From: Acidovorax sp. 69
Lineage (GTDB): Bacteria; Pseudomonadota; Gammaproteobacteria; Burkholderiales; Burkholderiaceae_C
Assembly: GCF_002797445.1 (NCBI RefSeq)
Contig: NZ_PGEP01000001.1
Coordinates: forward strand, 4,278,501-4,342,500
Direction: 5' to 3'
DNA length: 64,000 nt
Shown: positions 47,215-55,143 of the stretch, piece by piece
Position numbering within the stretch: the first letter of the stretch is position 1
How the letters are laid out: the number at the start of each line of letters is the position of its first letter
Made by a program: the position numbers and the translations under genes
Notes under the pieces: generated by a model
What the model was told of the DNA's origin: nothing
The model's database searches: none
What the model saw: the letters and a program-made list of their open reading frames with translations, nothing else

Positions 47215-48135
47215 CTAGGTGGATGAGTTCGCCAGCCCTTTTGGCATGCCCGCGGCCTTCAAACCCAACATCCCCCGCGCCTCCAGCGGCGACGCCACCT
47301 CTCGCCCCGCATTCCTTGCATACCGCGCCAGCTGCTCAATCAACGGCCCGTTCGAATCCGCCTTGGTCCCATCCGGCAGATAGAACGTGTCTTCCAGACC
47401 GCTGCGCAAATGCCCGCCCAGCTCGGCCACGCGCTGGTGCACGGGCCAGATCTCGCTGCGGCCGATGACGGTGGCTTGCCATGGCGCGTCGTTGATCTTG
47501 AGCTTGAGCAGGATGGGCAGCAGGTCCGGGTCGGCAGGCATGCCGGACTCGACGCCCATCACAAAGTTGTATTCGGGCAGGCCCTGGGTGTACATGCCGG
47601 TCTGCACATACATCTCCACACAGCGCACGATGCCCACGTCAAAGCATTCGAACTCGGGCAGCGTGCCGGTCTCCAGCATCACGTCGATGAAGTCCTTGAC
47701 CTTGGCGGGCTGGTTGTCGAACAGCATGGGCGGCCAGGCCCAGGTGCCGTTGCTGCGCACCTTCAGGTAGTTGAGCGAGCCAGCGTTGCACGCCGCCATC
47801 TCTGGGCGGGTGGCGCGCAGGCAGTCGAGCGGGCCCTGGTAATTGGGGCCGACCACGCCGGTGGTCTGGTTGATGATCAAACCCGGGCAGGCCTCGCGCA
47901 TGGCTTGCACGCAGTCGCGCGCCACCTGCGGGTCCCAGCTGGGCAGGTGGCCCTTGCCGGGCTCCTGGTTGCGAAAGTGCACGTGGACAACGGCGGCGCC
48001 TGCGTCGCAGGCGCGGCGGGCTTCACTCGCCAGTTGCTCAGGTGTGACGGGCACGTGGTGCTGGCCGGGGTCCGTCAGCACGCCGGTGATGGCGCAGGTG
48101 ATGATGGCTTTGTTGCCATGGTCGGTGCTGTGCAT
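47215..48135 (-). CDS. BKACE family beta-keto acid cleavage enzyme (DUF849)
   Basis: A 306-residue TIM-barrel enzyme of the 3-keto-5-aminohexanoate cleavage family, which cleaves a beta-keto acid with acetyl-CoA. Zinc-site features include ITGVLTDPGQHHVPVTPEQLA and AAVVHVHFRNQEPG, with the two histidines of HVHFR as ligands. Further motifs are NQTTGVVGP and PDLLPILLKLKINDAPW. The ATG at 48135 has AAGGAGAC upstream; the overlapping ATG at 48153 would place this site in the coding sequence. It is the last gene of the carboxylase operon, 18 bp after an acyl-CoA dehydrogenase, so its substrate is probably a keto-acid from that pathway. Confidence 0.9.
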   Translation of the reverse strand: MHSTDHGNKAIITCAITGVLTDPGQHHVPVTPEQLASEARRACDAGAAVVHVHFRNQEPGKGHLPSWDPQVARDCVQAMREACPGLIINQTTGVVGPNYQGPLDCLRATRPEMAACNAGSLNYLKVRSNGTWAWPPMLFDNQPAKVKDFIDVMLETGTLPEFECFDVGIVRCVEMYVQTGMYTQGLPEYNFVMGVESGMPADPDLLPILLKLKINDAPWQATVIGRSEIWPVHQRVAELGGHLRSGLEDTFYLPDGTKADSNGPLIEQLARYARNAGREVASPLEARGMLGLKAAGMPKGLANSST

Positions 48136-48153
48136 GGTGTGTGTCTCCTTCAT

Positions 48154-49326
48154 TCAAATCCCCAACTGACGTGCAGCCAGGTCCTTCATGATTTCTTCCG
48201 CACCGCCGCCGATCATCATGACCTTGACCTCGCGGTAGATGCGCTCGCTGACGGTGCCGCGCATGAAGCCCATGCCACCCAGGATCTGCACGGCCTGGTC
48301 GGCGCAGAACTGCATGGTTTGGGTGGCGTGGTTCTTGAGCAGGCACACCTGCGCCACCCACTCCGGGCCAGTGCGGCCCGCGTCGGCCTGCGCGGCCACG
48401 GACTCGCACCACGCGGCGGTGGACTGGATGCGCATCTGCATGTCCACCAGTTTGTGGCGGATGACCTGGTGCTCCACCAGCGCGGCGCCAAAGGTCTTGC
48501 GCTGGCGGGCCCAGGCCAGGGCCTCGTCGTAGCAGGCCTCGGCAAAGCCCAGGGCTGATACGGCCAGGCCAAAGCGCTCGCCATTGAAGTTGGCCATGAT
48601 GATGCGAAAGCCCGCACCCTCCTCGCCCAGCAGGTAGCGGGCGGGCACGCGCACGTTGTCAAACCGCAGGTGGGCGGTGTCGGAGCAGAGCCAGCCCATC
48701 TTGTCGAGCTTGCTGCGCGACAGGCCTGGGCTGTGGCCGGGGATGAGCAGCATGGAGATGCCTGCGCTGACTTTGCTTCCGGCCTCCCCGGTCCTCACAG
48801 CCACCGTGATCCAGTCCGCGCGCATGCCGGAGGTGATGAACACCTTTTCGCCGTTGACGATGTACTCATCGCCCTCGCGCCGCGCGGTGGTCTTGAGTTG
48901 GGCCACATCGGACCCGCCACCGGGCTCGGTGATGGCCAGCGCAGCAATCTGCTCGCCCGCCAACACGGGCGGGATGACCTCAGCACGCACAGCATCGCTG
49001 CCATGCGCCAGCACGGGCGGCAAGCCGATGTTGTGCGAGAGCAGGCTGGCCAGCACGCCGCCGCTGGCACCGTGGCGACTGAGCGCGCGCCACAGCGGCA
49101 GGCGCAGCAGGTAGCTGGCAGGCGTGCCGCCGTACGACTCGGGGTAGCCCAGGCCCAGCAGGCCCAGGTCGGCCGCACGGCGGTACAGGCTGCGAGGGAA
49201 TTCACCGGCGGCGTCCCAGGCATCGACATGCGGGGCGATCTCGGTGCGGGCGAAGCGGGTGACGGTGTCGGTGAGCGCGGTGCGGTCTTCGTCGCTCACA
49301 GAGGTCACATCGGATGAGGATGTCAT
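48154..49326 (-). CDS. Acyl-CoA dehydrogenase (second in the carboxylase operon)
   Basis: A 390-residue acyl-CoA dehydrogenase. The start at 49326 overlaps the stop of the carboxylase alpha gene as ATGA; the open frame further upstream is a shadow. Motifs are LAITEPGGGSDVAQLKTTARREGDEYIVNGEKVFITSGMRADW and QILGGMGFMRGTVSERIYREVKVMMIGGGAEEIMKDLAARQLGI, where GGGAEEI is the region of the usual catalytic base. Being distinct from the AtuD-like enzyme two genes upstream, it probably dehydrogenates a different intermediate. Confidence 0.92.
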   Translation of the reverse strand: MTSSSDVTSVSDEDRTALTDTVTRFARTEIAPHVDAWDAAGEFPRSLYRRAADLGLLGLGYPESYGGTPASYLLRLPLWRALSRHGASGGVLASLLSHNIGLPPVLAHGSDAVRAEVIPPVLAGEQIAALAITEPGGGSDVAQLKTTARREGDEYIVNGEKVFITSGMRADWITVAVRTGEAGSKVSAGISMLLIPGHSPGLSRSKLDKMGWLCSDTAHLRFDNVRVPARYLLGEEGAGFRIIMANFNGERFGLAVSALGFAEACYDEALAWARQRKTFGAALVEHQVIRHKLVDMQMRIQSTAAWCESVAAQADAGRTGPEWVAQVCLLKNHATQTMQFCADQAVQILGGMGFMRGTVSERIYREVKVMMIGGGAEEIMKDLAARQLGI

Positions 49327-51377
49327 GCGGGCGCTCCTTGCGTGGCGGGTGCAAAGCGGGCCAGCACCTGGCCAGGCGCCACCTGCTGGCCGGGCGCCAC
49401 CAGCAGCTCGGCCACAGTGGCGGCGACGGGGCAGGCCAGGCTGTGTTCGAGCTTCATCGATTCGATGACCACCACCGTATCGCCCGCCGCCAGTGTCTGG
49501 CCTGGGGCCACGGGCAATGAAACCACTTTGCCGTTGAAGGGCGCGCGCAATTCCGTGGCACCGCCCGCTGCACCCGCGCGCGCAGCGGGCTCCCACGATG
49601 CGTCTTCCACCCAGCCATCCACACCACCGGTTTGCCAGTGCCAGCGCAATGGGCCCACGGGCACACAGCGCACACCGCGTTGGAGCAGTTGCAGCGTGGT
49701 GCTTGCGGGCTCGGCACCCGCCTGCTCGACCTGCAGCCGCCCGCCGCCCAGCTCGCGCACGGCCACGGCATGTACCTGGCCCTGGTGGCGCAAGCGCAAC
49801 GGCCGGGCCAGCGCGCAAGGCAGGCTGGGCGATGGATTTGAAGCAAAAATGGCCTCTAGTGCAGATGGAATAAGCACCAGTAGCTCTTTTTCTAATAGCA
49901 ACTGCAGCAAGCCCGCTGCATGCTCCGCCAAGAAGGGCACCAGCGCCTGCCCGCTGGCAAACACCGGGTGCAATAAGCACTCCGCCAGAAACGCGCGGTT
50001 GGTGGGCAGGCCCAGCACGCGAGTGTTGTGCAGGGCGCGCACCAGGGTCGCAATGGCCTCGGCCCGCGTGGGCGCATGCACGATGAGCTTGCCCAGCATG
50101 GCGTCGTAGTGGGGGGTGACTTCGGCGCCCTCTTCCAGCGCGTGGTCAAAACGCAGCGCACCGATGGCAGCCCGTTCAAACGCCGTGGCAGGCGGCGTGT
50201 TGAAGTGCAACACACGGCCGGTGTGCGGCCGAAAGTGCGCGTCTTCGGCACACAGGCGCACTTCGATGGCGTGGCCCTTCATCACCACCTGCGATTGCGT
50301 GAGGGGCAGTGGCTCGCCCCGTGCCACGCGGATCTGCCATTCGACCAGGTCCAGGCCGGTGAGTGCTTCGGTCACCGGGTGCTCCACCTGCAGGCGGGTA
50401 TTCATCTCCATCAAGAAGAATTGCGCCCCCACGCTCCCCGCTACGCGTGGTTCGCTGCCCCCAACCGGGGTAGGGGCCCCGGCTTTGCCGGGCCGGGGGT
50501 CCTTCGCGACTTGGGGCGGCCCGGCGTCGCTCAACCCCCCACCATCCAGCAAAAACTCCACCGTGCCCGCGCCCACATAGCCAGCCGCCTGTGCCAGCGC
50601 TACGGCATAGGCACCCATGCGTTCGCGCAGCGCGGCGTCCACGGCGGGGCTGGGGGATTCTTCGATGAGCTTCTGGTGGCGGCGCTGCACCGAGCAATCG
50701 CGCTCGCCCAGGTGGATGCAGGCACCGTGGGCGTCGGCAAAAATTTGTACCTCTACATGGCGGGGCTGCAGCAGCGCGCGTTCGATGAGCAGGTCGCCAC
50801 AGCTGAATCCCGCCAGCGCTTCAGACCGTGCGCTGGCCAGTGCGGCGGGCAGTTGCGCCGCATCGGTGACGAGCCGCATGCCACGCCCGCCGCCGCCCGC
50901 CACGGCCTTGACCATGGCGGGGTAGCCAATGCGCGCGGCCTCTTGCGCAAAGCGCTCGTCGCTTTGGTCGTCACCCGCGTAGCCAGGCAAGCAGGGCACG
51001 CCGTGCGCTGCTGCCAGCGCCTTGGCGCCCGCCTTGCTGCCCAGCGCGCGGATGGCGGCGGGCGGCGGGCCGATCCACATCAGGCCCGCATCGACCACGG
51101 CCTGGGCAAAGTCGGCGTTCTCGCTGAGGAAGCCATAGCCAGGGTGCACGGCATCTGCGCCCGTGGCACGGGCTGCGGCCAGGAGCTTGTCGGTGCGCAA
51201 GTAGGTGTCGACGCTGGCGGCGCCGCCCAGGGCCACGGACTGGGTGGCCTCGCGCACATGCAGGGCGTTGGCATCGGGTTCGGAGTAAACCGCGACCGTT
51301 TCGATGCCCATGCGGTGGGCGGTGTGGATGATGCGGCGGGCGATTTCGCCGCGATTGGCGATCAGTATCTTCTTCAT
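49323..51377 (-). CDS. Biotin-dependent acyl-CoA carboxylase alpha subunit (AtuF-like), with two in-frame repeat insertions
   Basis: A 684-residue biotin carboxylase plus biotin carrier, like geranyl-CoA or methylcrotonyl-CoA carboxylase alpha. The N-terminus (MKKILIANRGEIARRIIHTA) and ATP-grasp motif AVAGGGGRGMRLV are normal. MEMNTRLQVEHPVTE follows, and the C-terminal VIESMKLEH carries the biotinyl Lys642. Two segments look inserted. About residues 280-317 (GGLSDAGPPQVAKDPRPGKA region) lie between the strands VEFLLDG and FFLMEMN, usually joined by a tight turn. About residues 491-513 (LLEKELLVLIPSALEAIFAS) are encoded by an AGCTAT element. Both keep the frame. It overlaps both neighbours by four bases (ATGA). 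Confidence 0.92.
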   Translation of the reverse strand: MKKILIANRGEIARRIIHTAHRMGIETVAVYSEPDANALHVREATQSVALGGAASVDTYLRTDKLLAAARATGADAVHPGYGFLSENADFAQAVVDAGLMWIGPPPAAIRALGSKAGAKALAAAHGVPCLPGYAGDDQSDERFAQEAARIGYPAMVKAVAGGGGRGMRLVTDAAQLPAALASARSEALAGFSCGDLLIERALLQPRHVEVQIFADAHGACIHLGERDCSVQRRHQKLIEESPSPAVDAALRERMGAYAVALAQAAGYVGAGTVEFLLDGGGLSDAGPPQVAKDPRPGKAGAPTPVGGSEPRVAGSVGAQFFLMEMNTRLQVEHPVTEALTGLDLVEWQIRVARGEPLPLTQSQVVMKGHAIEVRLCAEDAHFRPHTGRVLHFNTPPATAFERAAIGALRFDHALEEGAEVTPHYDAMLGKLIVHAPTRAEAIATLVRALHNTRVLGLPTNRAFLAECLLHPVFASGQALVPFLAEHAAGLLQLLLEKELLVLIPSALEAIFASNPSPSLPCALARPLRLRHQGQVHAVAVRELGGGRLQVEQAGAEPASTTLQLLQRGVRCVPVGPLRWHWQTGGVDGWVEDASWEPAARAGAAGGATELRAPFNGKVVSLPVAPGQTLAAGDTVVVIESMKLEHSLACPVAATVAELLVAPGQQVAPGQVLARFAPATQGAPA
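49838..49905. repeat. AGCTAT-type hairpin element, copy 5, inside the carboxylase alpha gene
   Basis: AAAAATGGCCTCTAGTGC, then GAATAAGCACCAGTAGCTC on the plus strand. It aligns closely with the intergenic copy at 56943 (GGCTTCTAGTGCC, then GAATAAGCGCCAGTAGCTAT). It is translated in frame between the biotin carboxylase and biotin carrier parts. Confidence 0.8.
50427..50540. repeat. GC-rich palindromic insertion inside the ATP-grasp domain of the carboxylase alpha gene
   Basis: About 114 bases (38 codons) have several hairpins: CCACGC with GCGTGG, CCCCAACCGGGG, GGCCCCGGC with GCCGGGCC. The sequence style matches intergenic GC-rich repeats of Comamonadaceae (for example TTCGCTGCCCCC and TTGGGGCGGCCCGGCG). 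It interrupts an otherwise conserved protein segment without breaking the frame. Confidence 0.7.
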
Positions 51378-52183
51378 GACTTAACGCTCCAAGGCGGCGC
51401 CTTGCGTGCAGCAAACGCCGCCAGCCCCAGCGGCGCCTCCATCCCGCGCAGCGCCTGCGCAAAGGCCATGGCCGCGTCGTCGAGCAACGCAGGCAACGGC
51501 GTATCAGGCTGCGCCAGCAACAAACGTTTGGTAGCAGCCACGGCTTGCGGTGCGGCGGCGGCGTGGCGCGCGATGGCTGCCTGCACAGCGGCATCCATGT
51601 CGCCCGGCACCACCTCATCGACCAAGCCAAAGCGCTCGGCGGAAAATGGGTCCCATCGCTCACCCGTCAGCAAACAACGGCGCGCAGCCGCAGGGCCGAG
51701 GCGACGCACAACAAACGGCGCAATCTGCGCGGGCACGATGCCCAGCGTGACCTCGGGCGTGGCGAACTGCGCGCTGGTATAGGCCAACACCCGATCAGCG
51801 CAACACACCAGGCCAAAGCCACCGCCCATGGCCGCGCCCTCTGCCGCCACGATGAGCCACTGCGGCAGCGCACACAGGGCCTGCAGCAGCTCGCCAAAGC
51901 GGCGATTCAGGGGCACGAGCGGGTCGGCCTCGCCCGCAGCCAAGGGTTGGCCGATGGTCTTGGCGAAGCCGCCCAGGCTGCCGCCGGCGCAGAAATTCCC
52001 GCCCGCGCCGCGCAGCACCACGCCGCGCAGGTCGGTGTCGGCCGTAGCCCGTTCGCACGCGGCTATTAAACCGTCAACCATCGCCTCGGACAGCGCATTG
52101 CGGCTGGCCGGGTCGTTGAGCGTCCAGGTTTCTACACAGCCGCTGGCCAGCGGAGCGCGGTTGATCAACAGCGAATTGGCCAT
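51374..52183 (-). CDS. Enoyl-CoA hydratase/isomerase (AtuE-like position)
   Basis: A 269-residue crotonase-fold protein. Oxyanion segments are GAGGNFCAGGSLGGF (about residues 62-76) and VAAEGAAMGGGFGLVCCADRVLAY, and the active-site region is FATPEVTLGIVPAQIAPFVVRRLG, with a Glu at the usual catalytic position (PEVTLG). By order it corresponds to the isohexenylglutaconyl-CoA or methylglutaconyl-CoA hydratase of atu/liu clusters. It ends in an ATGA overlap with the carboxylase alpha gene and starts one base after the upstream acyl-CoA dehydrogenase. Confidence 0.9.
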   Translation of the reverse strand: MANSLLINRAPLASGCVETWTLNDPASRNALSEAMVDGLIAACERATADTDLRGVVLRGAGGNFCAGGSLGGFAKTIGQPLAAGEADPLVPLNRRFGELLQALCALPQWLIVAAEGAAMGGGFGLVCCADRVLAYTSAQFATPEVTLGIVPAQIAPFVVRRLGPAAARRCLLTGERWDPFSAERFGLVDEVVPGDMDAAVQAAIARHAAAAPQAVAATKRLLLAQPDTPLPALLDDAAMAFAQALRGMEAPLGLAAFAARKAPPWSVKS

Positions 52184-52184
52184 G

Positions 52185-53363
52185 TCAGTGCGCGGGCCGC
52201 TTGGCGATGCCCATGAGCTTGGCGAGGATGCCCAGCATCACCTCGTCGGCCCCACCGCCGATGGACGCCAGTCGCCCGTCGCGGTACATGCGCGAGACCT
52301 TGTTCTCCAGCGTGTAGCCCATGCCGCCCCAGAACTGCAGGCACATGTCGGGCACCTCGCGGTTCAGGCGGCCAGCCTTGAGCTTGGCCATGCTGGCCAG
52401 CTCCATCACGTCCTGCCCGTTCACGTACAGGTCGCAGGCGCGGTAGGTGAGTGCGCGCAGCGCTTCCACCTCGGTCTTGAGTTCGGCCAGCTTGAACTGC
52501 ACCCACTGCTGGTCGGCCAGCGTGGCGCCAAACAACTTGCGCTCCTGCGCGTAGTCAATCGTCCACTGGATGCAGTGGTTCAGCGACTCCAGCGTGCTGG
52601 CGGCGCACCACAGGCGCTCTTCCTGGAACTGCTGCATCTGGTAGATGAAACCCTGCCCTTCGGCACCGATGCGGTTGCGCTGCGGCACGCGCACCTCGTC
52701 AAAGTAGATCAGGCCCGTGTCGCTGCTGTGCATGCCGATCTTGCGGATCTTCTGCGCCACCTCGACGCCCTTGGTGAGCTTGCCGCCGGGGCCGTCGCGC
52801 ATGGGCACCATCACCAGGCTCTTGTTCTTGTGCACGGGTCCTTCGCCCGTGTTGACCAGCATGCACATCCAGTCGGCCTGCAGGCTGTTGGTGATCCACA
52901 TCTTCTGGCCGGTGATCACGTAATCATCGCCATCCTTGCGCGCCACGCTCTTGATGCCCGACACATCGCTGCCCGCCGCAGGCTCGCTCACGCCGATGCA
53001 GCCGACCATGTCGCCCGCAATCGCAGGGGCTAGAAAGTCGCGCTTGAGCTCTTCGCTGCCGTAGCGCGCCAGCGCCGGGGTGCACATGTCGGTCTGCACG
53101 CCAATGGCCATGGGCACGCCGCCGCAGTGGATGTGCCCCAGCGTCTCGGCCATGGCCAGGCTGTACGAATAGTCCAGCCCCTGCCCGCCGTATTCCTCGG
53201 GCTTGCACAGGCCCAGCAGGCCCAGGTTGCCCATCTTCTTGAAGACCTCGTGCGCGGGGAAGATCTCGGCCGCCTCCCACTCGTCCACATGCGGGTTGAT
53301 CTCTTCGTCGATGAAGCGCTTGAGGGTCTTCTGGATCTCGCGGTGCTCGTGCGTGAAGTGCAT
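52185..53363 (-). CDS. Acyl-CoA dehydrogenase (AtuD/citronellyl-CoA dehydrogenase-like)
   Basis: A 392-residue acyl-CoA dehydrogenase beginning MHFTHEHREIQKTLKRFIDEEINPHVDEW-type sequence at ATG 53363. Characteristic stretches are IHCGGVPMAIGVQTDMCTPALARYGS, IGVSEPAAGSDVSGIKS and QFWGGMGYTLENKVSRMYRDGRLASIGGGADEVML. From memory these are close to AtuD-type citronellyl-CoA dehydrogenases; gene order agrees. It should introduce the alpha-beta double bond before carboxylation by the AtuC/F-like enzyme. The 166 bp before the carboxylase beta gene contain a TTCGACAAGCTC hairpin. Confidence 0.9.
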   Translation of the reverse strand: MHFTHEHREIQKTLKRFIDEEINPHVDEWEAAEIFPAHEVFKKMGNLGLLGLCKPEEYGGQGLDYSYSLAMAETLGHIHCGGVPMAIGVQTDMCTPALARYGSEELKRDFLAPAIAGDMVGCIGVSEPAAGSDVSGIKSVARKDGDDYVITGQKMWITNSLQADWMCMLVNTGEGPVHKNKSLVMVPMRDGPGGKLTKGVEVAQKIRKIGMHSSDTGLIYFDEVRVPQRNRIGAEGQGFIYQMQQFQEERLWCAASTLESLNHCIQWTIDYAQERKLFGATLADQQWVQFKLAELKTEVEALRALTYRACDLYVNGQDVMELASMAKLKAGRLNREVPDMCLQFWGGMGYTLENKVSRMYRDGRLASIGGGADEVMLGILAKLMGIAKRPAH

Positions 53364-53412
53364 GGTGCTTGTCTCCGTGATGGTTGGTGCCACATTTCCT
53401 GATTTCACATCA

Positions 53413-53472
53413 CCGTTCGGGCTGAGCTTGTCGAAGCCTTGCGCAGCGCTTCGACGAGCTCAGCGTGAACGG
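53413..53472. repeat. TTCGACAAGCTC-type inverted repeat, copy 3 (within the atu-like operon)
   Basis: CCGTTCGGGCTGAGCTTGTC-GAAGC is mirrored by GCTTCGACGAGCTCAGC-GTGAACGG with a nine-base loop: a nearly perfect stem of about 25 bases. It lies between the carboxylase beta and acyl-CoA dehydrogenase genes and could reduce readthrough or stabilise mRNA ends. Confidence 0.85.
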
Positions 53473-53529
53473 TTGGTGGCGTGTTTGATGCCAATTCCAT
53501 GGGCTGTAGCGAGGATGCCGGGTGGTGGG

Positions 53530-55143
53530 CTACATGCGCGCCACCCCGAACTGCATGGGGTGCAAGGCACGCGCAGCACCTTCGGCCACGGTGTCCAGGC
53601 AAAACGCCAGCACAGCCCGCGTGTCGCGCGGGTCGATCACGCCGTCGTCCAGCAGCAGACCGCTGGTGTAGAACGCATCGGCCTGGGCCTCGAAAACGGT
53701 CACGATCTTGTCGAACTGGGCTTGGGATTCGGTGGGGTCGGGCGTGATGCCTTTGCGCGCCAGCGCCGCCTCGGTCACGATCTGCATGGTGCGTGCAGCC
53801 TGCTCGCCGCCCATCACCGACGTCTTGGCCCCGGGCCAGCTGAACAAAAAGCGCGGCGCATAGCCGCGCCCACACATGCCGTAGTTACCCGCACCAAAGC
53901 TGGCGCCACACTGGATGGTGATCTGCGGCACGGTGGCGTTGGACACGGCCTGGATCATCTTGCTGCCGTGCTTGATCATGCCGCCCTGCTCGCTGTCCTT
54001 GCCCACCATGAAGCCCGTGGTGTTCTGCAGGTAGACGATGGGGTGGCCCAGCTGGCACATCCACTGGATGAAGTGCGTGGCCTTATTGGCGCCCGCCACA
54101 TCGATGGGGCCGTTGTTGCTGATGAAGCCCACGGCATGGCCGCCAATGCGGCCCTGCGCGCACACGGTGGCCGCGCCGTAGCGCGCCTTGAATTCGAGAA
54201 GCTCTGACCCATCGACCACCCGCGCTATCACCTCGCGCATGTCTACAGGCTGGCGCAGGTCGCCCCCCATCAGGGCGAGCAGGTCGTCGGCAGGCAGTGT
54301 GGGCGGTGCACCGACGGCACGCGGGGCCAACGCCCACCCGGTGTTGGCGATCACGTCGCGAGCCATGCCAATGGCCTCGCGGTCGTCCAGCGCCAGGTAT
54401 TCGCCCAGACCCGAGACAGCGGTGTGCATGTCAGCGCCGCCCAGTTCTTCTTCGGTGGCGACCTCGCCGGTCGCGGCCATGAGCAGCGGCGGCCCGGCCA
54501 GAAAAGCGCGCGAGCGGCCCAGCACCATGATGACCACATCCGACAGCCCCGGCATGTAAGCGCCGCCCGCCGTGCCCGAACCATGCTGCACGGTGATCAC
54601 CGGAATGCCCGCCGCCGACAGCCGCGCAAGGTTGCGAAACAGCGTGCCGCCATGCACAAAGCCCTCGACCCGGTAGCGCATGAGGTTGGCGCCCGCGCTC
54701 TCGACCAGGTGCACAAAGGGCAGACGTTCGCAGAGCGCGATCTCTTGCACGCGCAGGATCTTTTCCAGGCCCATGGGCTGGATGGCACCGGCCTCGATGC
54801 CGGAGTCGCTGGCCACCACCATGCAGCGCACGCCACTGACGAAGCCAATGCCCGCGATCATGCCGCCGCCGGGTACAGACTTTTCCGGGTCCTTCACATC
54901 CTGCAGGTAGCCCGCCAGCGTAGCCAATGGCAGCCATGGCGCGCCCGCATCCAGCAGCAGCGCCACGCGCTGGCGCGGCAGCAGCTGGCCGCGTTTTTCA
55001 AACTGGGGCAGCGAGCGCGCCGAAGCGGCGGCGGCGCGGTCTTCCAGCGCGCGCAGCGCATCAAGGCGCGCAGCCAGGGCAGCACGGCGACTTTGCGCAT
55101 CGGGTGCGCCGGGGTTGAAGCGCGAGGCGAAGGCGGCGGTCAT
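53530..55143 (-). CDS. Biotin-dependent acyl-CoA carboxylase beta subunit (AtuC-like)
   Basis: A 537-residue carboxyltransferase that moves CO2 from biotin to a branched unsaturated acyl-CoA. Both crotonase-like halves are present. Key motifs are GGGMIAGIGFVSGVRCMVVASDSGIEAG, VQHGSGTAGGAYMPGLSDVVIMV, then LQNTTGFMVGKDSEQGGMIKHGSKMIQAV and IQCGASFGAGNYGMCGRGYAPRFLFSWP. Length fits methylcrotonyl/geranyl-CoA carboxylase beta, and the cluster order favours geranyl-CoA-type substrate. The start at 55143 overlaps the SDR stop as ATGA. Confidence 0.93.
   Translation of the reverse strand: MTAAFASRFNPGAPDAQSRRAALAARLDALRALEDRAAAASARSLPQFEKRGQLLPRQRVALLLDAGAPWLPLATLAGYLQDVKDPEKSVPGGGMIAGIGFVSGVRCMVVASDSGIEAGAIQPMGLEKILRVQEIALCERLPFVHLVESAGANLMRYRVEGFVHGGTLFRNLARLSAAGIPVITVQHGSGTAGGAYMPGLSDVVIMVLGRSRAFLAGPPLLMAATGEVATEEELGGADMHTAVSGLGEYLALDDREAIGMARDVIANTGWALAPRAVGAPPTLPADDLLALMGGDLRQPVDMREVIARVVDGSELLEFKARYGAATVCAQGRIGGHAVGFISNNGPIDVAGANKATHFIQWMCQLGHPIVYLQNTTGFMVGKDSEQGGMIKHGSKMIQAVSNATVPQITIQCGASFGAGNYGMCGRGYAPRFLFSWPGAKTSVMGGEQAARTMQIVTEAALARKGITPDPTESQAQFDKIVTVFEAQADAFYTSGLLLDDGVIDPRDTRAVLAFCLDTVAEGAARALHPMQFGVARM

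Noticed and set aside
49327..49980. N-terminal extension of the second acyl-CoA dehydrogenase frame
   Set aside because: It is inside the carboxylase alpha gene in another frame; the family start and an ATGA overlap fix the start at 49326.
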